Shown here one piece after another: positions 24,096 through 33,539 of a stretch of 64,000 bases of DNA. Source of the stretch: Streptomyces microflavus (GTDB lineage: Bacteria > Actinomycetota > Actinomycetes > Streptomycetales > Streptomycetaceae); contig NZ_BMUG01000005.1 in assembly GCF_014650075.1 (NCBI RefSeq), positions 310,001-374,000 on the forward strand, given 5' to 3'. Made by a program: the position numbers and the translations under genes. Below the pieces are notes generated by a model that saw only the letters and a list, made by a program, of their open reading frames with translations, did not search any database and was not told where the DNA came from. Each line of letters starts with the position of its first letter. Position 1 is the first letter of the stretch.

Positions 24096-27000
24096 CCGGA
24101 CCACCACCCGGACGTACGACCGCCACGAGCCGGTGGCGATCGTCGGCATCGGTTGCCGACTCCCGGCACTGATCGAGGACCCGACCGCACTCTGGCAGGC
24201 TCTGCTCACGGGCGTCGACGCGGTGCGTCAGGTGCCTGCCAACCGATGGAACGCCACCGCATGGGCCGACGCGGAGGCGTCCGGCGGGGCGGCGAACCGT
24301 CGGGGTGGATTCCTCGACGACGTCACGGGATTCGACGCGGAGTACTTCGGCATCCCACCGGCCGAGGCACGGCAGATGGACCCGCAGCAGCGGATCGCCC
24401 TGGAGGTGGCGTGCGCCGCGGTCGAGGACGCGCGGCGTTCCCCAGCGAGTCTCGCGGGCACCCGCACCGGCGTCTTCATGGGCGCGATGTGGCAGGAGTA
24501 CCCGCTGTTCACGCAGGGCGCCGCCGAGGCGATCCACGCACACTCGGCCATCGGCTGGGACAACTCGGTGATCCCGTCCCGCATTGCCTACGCGCTGGGG
24601 CTGCGCGGCCCCGCGATGGGCGTGGCGACCGCGTCGAGCTCCTCCTTGGTCGCGGTGCACCTCGCCGTGCAGAGCCTGCGCTCCGGCGAGTCGGACTTCG
24701 CCCTTGCCGGCGGCGTCAACCTGATGCTGCATCCGAACACCTCGGTGGCCCTGACGAAACTCGGCACACAGAGCCCGGCCGGCCTGAGCCGGGCCTTCGA
24801 CGGCGACGGCGACGGCTACGCTCGGGGAGAGGGCTGCGCGGTGGTCGTGCTGCGCCGGCTGTCCGACGCGCTCGCCGACGGCGACCGCGTCTACGCGCTG
24901 GTGCACGGCAGCGCCGTCAACAACGACGGCGCGACGGACGGACTGACCGCCCCCAGCCACGAGGCGCAGACGGAGGTGCTGCGGTCGGCGTGGGAGAACG
25001 CCGGCGTCGCGCCGAGTGCGGTGTCGTACGTCGAGGCGCACGGCACGGGCACGCCCCTGGGCGACGTGACGGAGGCGGGCGCGCTCGGCACCGTGTTCGG
25101 GCCCGACCGGCCCGCGCCGTTACGCATCGGCTCGGTGAAGACGAACTTCGGCCACCTCGAACCGGCGGCCGGCGTGCTCGGGCTCGTCAAGGCCGCGCTG
25201 GCGGTGCACCACGGCGTCATTCCGCCGAGCCTGCACTTCCGCACACCGAACCCGCGCATCGACTTCCCCGCCGAACGTCTTGAAGTGGTCACCGAGGCAG
25301 CCGCGTGGCCGGCCGGGCCGCGGTTCGCGGGGGTGAGCAGCTTCGGATACGGCGGAACCAACGCTCATGTCGCCCTCGGCGAGGCACCCGAGGGCGCCCC
25401 GGTACAGGCCACACCGGATGCGGGCGGTCCGGTCTGCCTGGCGGTGTCCGGGACGGACCCGCACGCGCTCGCACGTAACGCCGCACGGCTGGCGAGCCAC
25501 CTCGGGCAGTCGCCCGGGACGAGGCTGTCCGACGTCGCCCAATCGCTGGCGACGACCCGCACGCACCACCCCACGCGCGGCGCGGTGATCGCCGGCACGA
25601 CGGACGAGGCGGTGGCCGGTCTGCGGGCGCTCGCCGCGGACGAGAGCCACGACGCGGTGGTGACGGGCGCGGCTGCCGATCGCGGCCGCGTCGCGTTCGT
25701 CTTCCCCGGCCAGGGCGCCCAGTGGTGGGGGATGGGCCGGTCGCTGTGGGAGCAGAACGACGCGTTCCGCGAGGCGGTGACGGCCTGCGACGAGGCCCTC
25801 GCCCCGCACACCGGGTTCTCGGTCGCCGCGGTCGTGCGCGGGCAGGACGGTCTCGCGCCGCCCTTCACGCGTACGGACGTGGTGCAGCCGGCGTTGTTCG
25901 CGATGTACGTCGGTCTCGCCGCGATGTGGCGCGCCTGGGGCGTCGAGCCCTCGGCGGTCGTCGGCCACAGTCAGGGGGAGGTGGCCGCGGCGGTCGTCAG
26001 CGGGGCGCTGAGCCTGGCGGACGGCGCTCGCATCGTGGCGTTGCGCGCCCGGGCCGTGCACGATCACGCGCCGGACGGGGCGATGGGCCTCGTGGAGCGC
26101 CCGGTGGGCGAAGTCACCGAGGAGCTGGCGGCGTACGGCGAGGCGCTGTCCGTCGCGGTGGTGAACACCGCGCGCTCGACCGTTGTGGCCGGAGACTCCG
26201 AGGCGCTGGACCGCTTCCTCGCGCAGATGGAGGCCACCGGCGCCTACTGCCAACGCGTGGACGTGGACTACGCGTCCCACAGCCCGCACATGGAGGTGCT
26301 GCTGCCCGCCCTGCGCGAGCAGCTCACGGGCCTTGCCCCTGCGGATCCGGAGATCGCCTTCTATTCGAGCGTGACGGGGGAGCGGGCAGCCGGTCCGGAA
26401 CTCGACGCGGACTACTGGTGCCGCAACCTGCGCGAGCCGGTGCGCTTCGATCGCGCGCTGGAACGCCTGCGGGCGGACGGCTTCGGGACCTTCGTCGAGG
26501 TGAGTCCGCATCCGGTGCTCCAGATAGCCCTGGCGCAGGGAACCGAAGCCGACGGGGCGGCCATCGTGGTGGGCGGCCTGCGCCGCGGTCACGGCGGGAT
26601 CGAACAGCCGCTGCGGGCGCTGGCGGAGCTGCACACCCAAGGGGTCCCGATCCCATGGCAGCGGGTGTTCGCGGCCTCGGACACGCGCAGGGTGGACCTT
26701 CCGACGTACGCGTTCGAACACCGCAGCTACTGGCTGGACGAACACGACGACGCGATCCCGGCCGGCAGCGGCGCTTCGTGGCGCGAGGACGTGATGGCGC
26801 TCCCCGAACCCGAGCGTCTTGGTTCATTGGTCGCACTTGTCACGGAGGAGGCCGCGGCCTTGCTCGGCCGGCCCGTGGACGGCGTGCGCCCCGACCTGAC
26901 GCTGCGCGAACAGGGTTTCGACTCCCTCATGGTGGTCGAGCTGCGCAACCGGCTCAGCGCGCGGACACTGATCCCGCTGCCCACCGTGCTCGCCTTCGAC

Positions 27001-30000
27001 TACCCCACACCGCAGGCGATCGCGACACTGCTGCTGACGCACGCCGGTGCGCAGTACGCGCAGGACGAGGCCCCGGAAGTCCCGCCCGCCGTCGCCGCGG
27101 TGTCTCGGCCGCCCGACGATGACGATCCCGTCGTCATCGTGTCCATGGCCTGCCGGCTTCCGGACGGAATCGACACGCCCGAAGCGTTCTGGGACCTGCT
27201 CGTCGACGGCCGCGAAGCCTCCTCCCCGTTCCCGCGGCGCTGGGACGGGTGGGATCTCGGCACGATCGAGGAGGCGGAGCGCGCCGCCACCGGCAGGCGC
27301 TTCGAGCGCAAGGGCGGCTTCGTACGCGACGTCGAGGACTTCGACGCCGCGTTCTTCGGGCTCAGCCCGCGTGAGGCGCTGTCCCTGGATCCGCAGCAGC
27401 GGCTCGTCCTGGAAGTCGTATGGGAGGCGATCGAGCGGGCCGATCTGCGCACCGCGACCCTCGAAGGCAGCAACACGGGCGTCTACATCGGCGCGATGAG
27501 TTCGGATTACGACGTCGCCCGGCGCTGGGACGTCGGGAGCAGCGACGGCTACAAGATCACTGGGAACGGGTCGAGCCTGATCTCCGGGCGGGTGGCCTAC
27601 ACATTTGGCCTGTCCGGGCCGGCGCTCACCATCGACACCGCGTGCAGCTCGTCGCTCGTGGCCCTGCGCCTGGCGTGCGAGGCGCTGCGCAGCGGCGAAT
27701 GCGACCTGGCGCTCGCCGGCGGAGTGACCGTGATGAGCACCCCGCAGATCTTCGTCGAGTTCAGCCGCCTCAACGGGCTCGCGGCCGACGGCCGCTGCAA
27801 GAGCTTCGCCGACGACGCCGACGGGACGAGCTGGGCGGAAGGCTGCGGCGTCCTGGTGCTCAAGCGGCTCTCGGACGCGAGGCGCGACGGTGACCGTGTG
27901 CTGGCCGTCGTGCGGGGCACCGCCATGAACCAGGACGGCCGCAGCCAGGGGCTCACCGCCCCGAACGGCCTGGCGCAGCAGCGCGTGCTCCGCAGTGCCC
28001 TGGCCGACGGCGGACTGGCCCCGGCCGACATCGACGCCGTCGAAGCGCACGCCACGGGCACCGTGCTCGGCGATCCCATCGAGGCCGGCGCCCTTGCCGC
28101 AGTGTTCTCGGGCCGCGTACGACCCTTGCACCTGGGATCGGCCAAATCCAACATCGGCCACGCCCAGGCGGCCTCCGGCGTCATCGGCGTCATCAAGATG
28201 GTGCTGGCGCTCCAGCACGAGTGGCTGCCCCGCACGCTCCACGCGGAGAAGCCGAACACCCGGATCGACTGGACCGGCGGCGAACTGGAGCTCCTGCGGA
28301 AGCCGAGGCGGTGGCCGCGGACACGGCGGGTGCGTCGCGCCGGCATCAGCTCGTTCGGAATCAGTGGCACGAACACGCACGTCATCATTGAAGAAGCACC
28401 GGCGACCGTCGTCGCGGACCGGCCCGGCGACGATCTCGTCCACCCGTTGGTGCTCTCGGGCACCGACGCGGCCGCCCTGCGTGCGCAGGCCCAGCACTGG
28501 GCCGAGTGGCTCGACGCGCGGCCCGCCGCGTCGATGCGGGACATCGCCTACACCTCCGCCGTCGGCCGTACGCACTTCGACGCGCGCGCCGTGGTCTTCG
28601 CGAGCAACACCTTGGATGCTGCCGAAGCCCTGCGGGCGGTGGAGCCCAGCTCCGGCACGGCGCTGGGGGAGATGGCCTTCGTATTCGGCGGTCAGGACGC
28701 GCAGCCGCCAGGAATGAACAGTCAACTGCTGGAGCAGAGCGCGGTGTTCCGCGAAACCGTGGCGGAGTGCGACGCGGCCCTCTCGCCGTTGACCGGCTGG
28801 TCCGTGCTGAAGGTGCTGCGCGGCGAGGAGGACGTGAGCGGACCGGATGTGCTGCCGTGCACGCTGTTCGCGACCTACCTCGGACTCGCGGCGCTGTGGC
28901 GCAGCTGGGGTGTGGAGCCCGCGGCGGTGGTGGGCGACGCGCAGGGCGAGGTCGCCGCCGCCGTGGTGAGCGGGGCGTTGACCTTGGAGGACGGCGCCCG
29001 CGTCATCGCCCTTCGGGCTCGCGCGCGCTCGGGGGACGCGGTCGGCGGTGCGATGCCGGGGATTGTCCCTGCCCGGACTTCCATCCCCTTCTACTCTCGC
29101 CTGACGGGCGAGGTCGTGCCGGGCCCGGAGCTCGGCGGCGACTACTGGGTCCGCGACCTGCCGGCGCCGGAGCCCAAGGGGCTCGACCGTGCGCTGGAAC
29201 GGCTGCGCGGTGAGGGCTTCGGAGCGTTCGTCGAGGTCGGCCCGGCCTCCGAAGGCGGCTCGGGCGGCGTGGACCAGCTCTGGCGAACGGCCGCCACGTT
29301 GTTCGAGCGGGGCTTCCCCCTGGACTGGGAGCGAGTCCTCGGGTCCCGTGGCGCCGGGAAGGTCGACGTCCCGACGTACGCGTTCCAACGTCGGCGCTTC
29401 TGGCTCGGCGAGCTTCCGGCCGGGCCCGTCGCGGTGACGGCTGGTCGGTCTGCGGACGATTACCCGTGGTTCGACGCGGTCACGACTCTCGCCGGCGGCG
29501 GCGGTCACCTGTTCACCGGCCGGCTGTCGCTCGACGATGGCCCGTGGCTGGCCGATCATGTCGTCGGCGGGCAGGTCTACGTGCCGGGCGCGGGCTTGGT
29601 CGACGCTGCGCTGTTCGCCGCCCGGACCGCAGGAGCCGACGCCGTGGCAGACCTGACGCTGCTGGAGCCGGTCGTCCTCCTTCCGGGCCGCGCGCTGCGG
29701 ATCCAGGCCACCGTCGGCGATCCGGACGCGCACGGACGACGCCCCTTCGCGTTCTACAGCCAACCCGAGGACACGGACGAGCCGCTGACCTGGCAGCAGC
29801 ACGTGACCGGAGAGTGCGTGACCCGCGCGCGCGTCGGCGGCGCGTTGCCGCCGGACATCGACAACTGGCCGGTGCCCGAAGCCCGGGCCCTCGACATCGA
29901 AGCCTTCTACGGACGCGCCCTCGCGAACGGGCTCGACTACGGCCTGGCTTTCCGAGGACTGCGCGAACTCACCTCCCGCGACGGCGTCTACTACGCGCGG

Positions 30001-32478
30001 GTATCCCTCCCGGACGCGCTGGATCCGGCCGGCCACGGCCTGCATCCGTCGCTGTTCGACGCGGCACTGCAGGTCGTCGTCGCCGGTCTGATGGAGGCGG
30101 GTGCGGCCCCTGGGCCGCTCGTCCCGTTCATCTGGTCGGACGTCGAGCTGTTCCGCGCCGCAGGCAGAGAACTGACGGTGCGCGTGTCGTTCGAATCCGG
30201 CGGGAACGAGGACCTCGCGCCTGCCACCGTATGGCTGGCCGATCCGGTAGGCCACCCGGTGGCCCGGATCGGCAGGCTGAAGTTCCAGCGCGGCAGGCGT
30301 CGCGGACACCCGTTCGCCGAGCACCTCTACCGCGTCGGCTTCGAACCCGTACACCACGTGGCCGAAACCTCCGATCCTGCGGGCACCCTTGTGGTCGGCG
30401 ACGCCGAGCTGGCCGCGGGGCTCGGCGCCGACGTCGTACCCGACCTGGACGCCCTCGTGAAGCGGCTCGATGCCCGGGCGGATACGCCTCGACGACTGCT
30501 GTTCGCGCTGCCTGACCGCGCGTCCGGTCAGTGGCACGACGCGGAACGGAGCGCCGCCGAAGCGCTGCGGACGCTTCAGGTGTGCCTCGGCGATGCCCGG
30601 CTCCAGAGCGCGGAGCTCGTCTGGATCACGCGTGACGCAGTGTCATCGAGCCCTGGTGATCAGGTGGAGAACTGGGCCCATGCCGCCGTGTGGGGCATGG
30701 TGCGCACGGCCCGCACGGAACAACCTGAGCGCGTCCTGCGCCTGATCGACCTCGATCCCGGTGCCCCGGACTTCCGGCTCCTGGCCCGCGTGATCGAGAC
30801 CGGCGGCGAGCCGGAGTGCGTGCTGCGCGGCGAGACCGCCCACGTGCCACGAGCAAGGCCGACCGTCGAGGAGGTCGACGCGCTCGTCCTGCCGGACGAA
30901 GGCAGCTGGCACCTGCATCAGCGGGAGGACGATCAGCTGGACGTCATCGCCGCCACGCACGACGAGGGCGCGCCGGAGCCGGTCGCGCCGGGGGAAGTCC
31001 GCGTCGAGGTGCGCGCCGCCGGGGTGAGCCCGGGGCACGCACAGGTGCTGGAGTTCGCGGGGATCGTCATGGAGGTCGCCAGCGGCGTCACCTCCGTACA
31101 CGCGGGCGACCAGGTCATGGGCAGTGCGGCAGCCGCGCTCGGCAACCAGATCGGTGTGGACGCTGCCACCCTCAGGCCGATGCCCACGAACCTCACCTTC
31201 GCGCAGGCGGCCGCTGACGCGTCCGCCCCCGATGCGAGGCAGGACAAGGGGTCGTTCACCGCCTTCGACGTACGCGACGCGCCGTACGCCCTGCGCCACG
31301 CGCAGCAGAACGCCGCGCACAAGGCTGGGCATAAGACCGTGCTGACCTTGCCACGCGCCCTCGACCCGGACGGCACGGTGCTGATCACCGGCGGTCTCGG
31401 CGAGCTCGGTAGCGCGCTCGCCGCACACCTGGTCCGCGCGCACGGAGCGCGGCGGCTCGTGCTGCTGTCGCGGCGCGGTGGCAACACCCCCGAGGCCGGT
31501 TCGTTCGTGCGGGAGCTCGAAGCCGCAGGCGCCGAGAGGGTGGACCTGGTCGCGGGCGACGCCGCGGACCGGGCCGCATTGGCCGCGGCACTGGAAGGGA
31601 TCCACCCGAGCCATCCCCTCACGGCCGTGTTCCACCTCGCCGGCGTGCTCGACGACGGCCTGGTGGAGGGCTTCACCGCAGAGCGGCTGCACCGGGTGAT
31701 GGCACCCAAGGTCCAGGGCGCGCGCCTGCTGGACGAGTTGACCGAGCGGCTGGACCTGGCCGCGTTCGTCCTCTTCTCCTCGGCGGCCGGAACGCTGGGC
31801 ACCGCGGGACAGAGCGGGTACGCCGCGGCGAACGCGACGCTGGACGCCCTGGCGGCGAACCGACGCAAGCGGGGCCTTGCCGGACTCAGCCTCGCTTTCG
31901 GGCTCTGGGAACAGGCCGGAGTGGGCATGACCGCGCACCTAGGCAAGGCCGAGCTGGGACGCCTGCGGCGTCAGGGGATCGGTGCCCTGACCTTGACCGA
32001 GGGCCTGAATGCCCTGGATGTCGCACTCGCGCGGCCCGAGACCCAGCTGCTGCCCGTACGCCTGGAACTGGCATCGTTGCGACACGCGCTCGGCGATGCG
32101 GAAGCGCCTCCCTTGCTGCGTGACATGCTGCAGCGCACAACTGAAGGCCACAGAGCCGAAGTTATGGAGCCCGCACAGTCGCTCGATACGCGGATGGCGG
32201 ACGCCTCCGAAGCCGAACGGCCGGCTCTGCTGCTGGACCTCGTCCGCAGCGAAGTCGCCGACGTGCTCGGCCTGCCCGGACCCGACAGCGTGCCGGCCGA
32301 CAGAGCACTGCGTTCCCTCGGAATCGACTCGCTCACCATGGTCCAGTTGCGCAAGCGCCTCGCCAAACGGCTGAACACCACGCTGCCCGCCACCCTGGTG
32401 TTCGACTACCCGACCGCCGAGGCCATCGCCGGGCTCCTGCTCCACGACGCCACCACCCTGAGAGGGAACGAGAAGTGA
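24088..32478 (+). CDS. PKS: KS(Ser)-AT-ACP loading module, KS-AT(dead)-DH-ER(relic)-KR-ACP
   Basis: The first KS (24130-25380) has Ser at 24634 in place of the catalytic Cys (ATASSSSLV) and keeps both His, which marks a decarboxylating starter KS. Its AT (25690-26560) has GHSQGE (Ser 25969) and YASH (26269-26280), predicting methylmalonyl-CoA, hence a propionyl starter. An ACP follows (Ser 26923). The second module has an intact KS (27124-28398, Cys 27643), a wrecked AT, a DH (29460-30290, His 29557, Asp 30058; YGLAF for YGPxF), a truncated ER, a B-type KR (LDD motif; Tyr 31819 and Asn present) and an ACP (Ser 32329). It starts with GTG inside the previous gene and ends in a GTGA overlap with the next. 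A TTA codon lies at 25120. By domain logic it acts first in the pathway. Confidence 0.93.
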   Translation: MADRTTTRTYDRHEPVAIVGIGCRLPALIEDPTALWQALLTGVDAVRQVPANRWNATAWADAEASGGAANRRGGFLDDVTGFDAEYFGIPPAEARQMDPQQRIALEVACAAVEDARRSPASLAGTRTGVFMGAMWQEYPLFTQGAAEAIHAHSAIGWDNSVIPSRIAYALGLRGPAMGVATASSSSLVAVHLAVQSLRSGESDFALAGGVNLMLHPNTSVALTKLGTQSPAGLSRAFDGDGDGYARGEGCAVVVLRRLSDALADGDRVYALVHGSAVNNDGATDGLTAPSHEAQTEVLRSAWENAGVAPSAVSYVEAHGTGTPLGDVTEAGALGTVFGPDRPAPLRIGSVKTNFGHLEPAAGVLGLVKAALAVHHGVIPPSLHFRTPNPRIDFPAERLEVVTEAAAWPAGPRFAGVSSFGYGGTNAHVALGEAPEGAPVQATPDAGGPVCLAVSGTDPHALARNAARLASHLGQSPGTRLSDVAQSLATTRTHHPTRGAVIAGTTDEAVAGLRALAADESHDAVVTGAAADRGRVAFVFPGQGAQWWGMGRSLWEQNDAFREAVTACDEALAPHTGFSVAAVVRGQDGLAPPFTRTDVVQPALFAMYVGLAAMWRAWGVEPSAVVGHSQGEVAAAVVSGALSLADGARIVALRARAVHDHAPDGAMGLVERPVGEVTEELAAYGEALSVAVVNTARSTVVAGDSEALDRFLAQMEATGAYCQRVDVDYASHSPHMEVLLPALREQLTGLAPADPEIAFYSSVTGERAAGPELDADYWCRNLREPVRFDRALERLRADGFGTFVEVSPHPVLQIALAQGTEADGAAIVVGGLRRGHGGIEQPLRALAELHTQGVPIPWQRVFAASDTRRVDLPTYAFEHRSYWLDEHDDAIPAGSGASWREDVMALPEPERLGSLVALVTEEAAALLGRPVDGVRPDLTLREQGFDSLMVVELRNRLSARTLIPLPTVLAFDYPTPQAIATLLLTHAGAQYAQDEAPEVPPAVAAVSRPPDDDDPVVIVSMACRLPDGIDTPEAFWDLLVDGREASSPFPRRWDGWDLGTIEEAERAATGRRFERKGGFVRDVEDFDAAFFGLSPREALSLDPQQRLVLEVVWEAIERADLRTATLEGSNTGVYIGAMSSDYDVARRWDVGSSDGYKITGNGSSLISGRVAYTFGLSGPALTIDTACSSSLVALRLACEALRSGECDLALAGGVTVMSTPQIFVEFSRLNGLAADGRCKSFADDADGTSWAEGCGVLVLKRLSDARRDGDRVLAVVRGTAMNQDGRSQGLTAPNGLAQQRVLRSALADGGLAPADIDAVEAHATGTVLGDPIEAGALAAVFSGRVRPLHLGSAKSNIGHAQAASGVIGVIKMVLALQHEWLPRTLHAEKPNTRIDWTGGELELLRKPRRWPRTRRVRRAGISSFGISGTNTHVIIEEAPATVVADRPGDDLVHPLVLSGTDAAALRAQAQHWAEWLDARPAASMRDIAYTSAVGRTHFDARAVVFASNTLDAAEALRAVEPSSGTALGEMAFVFGGQDAQPPGMNSQLLEQSAVFRETVAECDAALSPLTGWSVLKVLRGEEDVSGPDVLPCTLFATYLGLAALWRSWGVEPAAVVGDAQGEVAAAVVSGALTLEDGARVIALRARARSGDAVGGAMPGIVPARTSIPFYSRLTGEVVPGPELGGDYWVRDLPAPEPKGLDRALERLRGEGFGAFVEVGPASEGGSGGVDQLWRTAATLFERGFPLDWERVLGSRGAGKVDVPTYAFQRRRFWLGELPAGPVAVTAGRSADDYPWFDAVTTLAGGGGHLFTGRLSLDDGPWLADHVVGGQVYVPGAGLVDAALFAARTAGADAVADLTLLEPVVLLPGRALRIQATVGDPDAHGRRPFAFYSQPEDTDEPLTWQQHVTGECVTRARVGGALPPDIDNWPVPEARALDIEAFYGRALANGLDYGLAFRGLRELTSRDGVYYARVSLPDALDPAGHGLHPSLFDAALQVVVAGLMEAGAAPGPLVPFIWSDVELFRAAGRELTVRVSFESGGNEDLAPATVWLADPVGHPVARIGRLKFQRGRRRGHPFAEHLYRVGFEPVHHVAETSDPAGTLVVGDAELAAGLGADVVPDLDALVKRLDARADTPRRLLFALPDRASGQWHDAERSAAEALRTLQVCLGDARLQSAELVWITRDAVSSSPGDQVENWAHAAVWGMVRTARTEQPERVLRLIDLDPGAPDFRLLARVIETGGEPECVLRGETAHVPRARPTVEEVDALVLPDEGSWHLHQREDDQLDVIAATHDEGAPEPVAPGEVRVEVRAAGVSPGHAQVLEFAGIVMEVASGVTSVHAGDQVMGSAAAALGNQIGVDAATLRPMPTNLTFAQAAADASAPDARQDKGSFTAFDVRDAPYALRHAQQNAAHKAGHKTVLTLPRALDPDGTVLITGGLGELGSALAAHLVRAHGARRLVLLSRRGGNTPEAGSFVRELEAAGAERVDLVAGDAADRAALAAALEGIHPSHPLTAVFHLAGVLDDGLVEGFTAERLHRVMAPKVQGARLLDELTERLDLAAFVLFSSAAGTLGTAGQSGYAAANATLDALAANRRKRGLAGLSLAFGLWEQAGVGMTAHLGKAELGRLRRQGIGALTLTEGLNALDVALARPETQLLPVRLELASLRHALGDAEAPPLLRDMLQRTTEGHRAEVMEPAQSLDTRMADASEAERPALLLDLVRSEVADVLGLPGPDSVPADRALRSLGIDSLTMVQLRKRLAKRLNTTLPATLVFDYPTAEAIAGLLLHDATTLRGNEK
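28669..29262 (+). other. Degenerate acyltransferase domain (AT relic)
   Basis: Compared with the intact AT in the same protein, the nucleophile motif GHSQG reads GDAQG (Asp for His at 28936, Ala for Ser at 28939). The GQGAQ loop reads GGQDAQPPGM. About 95-100 residues carrying the YASH specificity loop and catalytic His are missing near 29020-29085. Flanking structure (WRSWGVEPAAVVG, then FYSRLTGE) is kept and the frame is intact. It cannot load an extender by the normal mechanism. Confidence 0.9.
30873..31368 (+). other. Truncated enoylreductase domain (ER relic)
   Basis: About 165 residues against roughly 310 in a full ER. The N-terminal part (APGEVRVEVRAAGVSPGH, VTSVHAGDQVMG) and the C-terminal tail (DVRDAPYALRHAQQ, HKTVLTLP) are recognisable. 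The whole NADPH-binding core with its glycine-rich motif is absent. The frame is intact through it into the KR, so it is a relic or scaffold rather than an enzyme. Confidence 0.85.
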
Positions 32479-33539
32479 AGACAGAGGCCCTGTTCATCGC
32501 GGGTACCGCAACCTACCTGCCCCCGGCGACCAAGGTCGAACAGGCCGTCGCCGACGGCCGGTTCGACGCCCAGGACGCCGAGGACACGCAGCTCGAGTCG
32601 GTCTGCGAGGCCACGGACGAAGCTCCCCCCGAGATGGCGGTGGCCGCTGCCAGAGAGGCTCTGGAAAGGTCGGGTCACCGGGCCGAGGACATCGCGCTGC
32701 TGCTGCACGCCTGCGTGTACTTCCAAGGCCTCGAGCTCTACCCCACGGCTTCCTACATCCACCGCGAAGTGCTCGGGGACCACTCGGCGCTCGCCTTCGA
32801 GGTCAAGAACGCCTCCAACGGCTGCATGACCGCGTTGGACATCGCGGCGCGTTCCCTCTCGGCCACCGACGACGTGGCGGCGCTGGTGACCACCGCCGAC
32901 AAGGTCAGCCGGCCGGCGATCGACCGCTGGAACAGCGACATCGGCATCGTCCCCGGTGACGGTGCGTCGGCGATGGTGCTCAGCAAGAGGTCCGGGTTCG
33001 CCCAGTTACTGAGCACCTCCACGGTGTCGGATCCCACCCTTGAGCGCCTGCACCGCGGCGACGCGCCCTTCACGCCCCACCACGACCCCACGCTCCCCAT
33101 CGACCTGCGTCTGCGCAAACTGCAGTACCTGGGAGACGTGGAGCTCGACGAGTTCACCCGCCGCTTCCGGGCCGGCCTCAGCGACTGCGTCGATCGAGCC
33201 CTGCACGACGCGGACATACGTCTGGGCGACGTCGCCCGGTTCGTCGTTCCGCACTTCGGACGCATCGTGCTGCAGCGCGAGGTCCTCACCGCACTCGACA
33301 TCGGCCTCGATCTCACGACCTGGTCCTGGGGTCGCACCGTCGGTCACCTCGGCGCGGGCGACCAGATCGCCGGACTCGACCACCTCGTGCGGGAGCGCGC
33401 CGTGGACGTCGGCGACCTCTGCCTGCTGCTCGGCGTCGGCGCCGGCTTCACCTGGACGTGCGCCGTGGTCCGGATCACCGAGCTTCCCGAATGGCCGGCG
33501 CCGCCGGCCGGATTCGGCCTCGGGGGTGGGCGGATCTGA
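32475..33539 (+). CDS. KASIII-like acyltransferase / ketoacyl-ACP synthase III family
   Basis: A 354-residue FabH-fold protein with Cys 117 in SNGCMTALD and His 260 in VVPHFGRIV. The third position, normally Asn in GNTSAAS, is replaced by the GRTVGHLGAGDQ region. Members lacking that Asn often transfer acyl groups to an amine, hydroxyl or carrier instead of condensing, as in CerJ and DpsC. It starts with a GTG overlapping the upstream stop and overlaps the downstream gene by one base, so it is translationally coupled to the PKS. It could shuttle an acyl group to or from the ACP fused to the discrete AT, or cap the product. A TTA codon lies at 33006. The substrate is unknown. Confidence 0.85.
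   Translation: MKTEALFIAGTATYLPPATKVEQAVADGRFDAQDAEDTQLESVCEATDEAPPEMAVAAAREALERSGHRAEDIALLLHACVYFQGLELYPTASYIHREVLGDHSALAFEVKNASNGCMTALDIAARSLSATDDVAALVTTADKVSRPAIDRWNSDIGIVPGDGASAMVLSKRSGFAQLLSTSTVSDPTLERLHRGDAPFTPHHDPTLPIDLRLRKLQYLGDVELDEFTRRFRAGLSDCVDRALHDADIRLGDVARFVVPHFGRIVLQREVLTALDIGLDLTTWSWGRTVGHLGAGDQIAGLDHLVRERAVDVGDLCLLLGVGAGFTWTCAVVRITELPEWPAPPAGFGLGGGRI

Noticed and set aside
28669..29262. Idea that the broken AT is a simple frameshift
   Set aside because: The frame is continuous on both sides, and the loss is a clean in-frame deletion combined with a point change at the nucleophile.
26824..30537. Very long open frame on the minus strand inside the loading PKS gene, and similar ones at 2624-4114, 21474-23927 and 12339-13964
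   Set aside because: Reverse-strand frames stay open because of high third-position GC. The translations are low-complexity Arg/Gly/Val-rich with no domain, while the plus strand gives clear domains.
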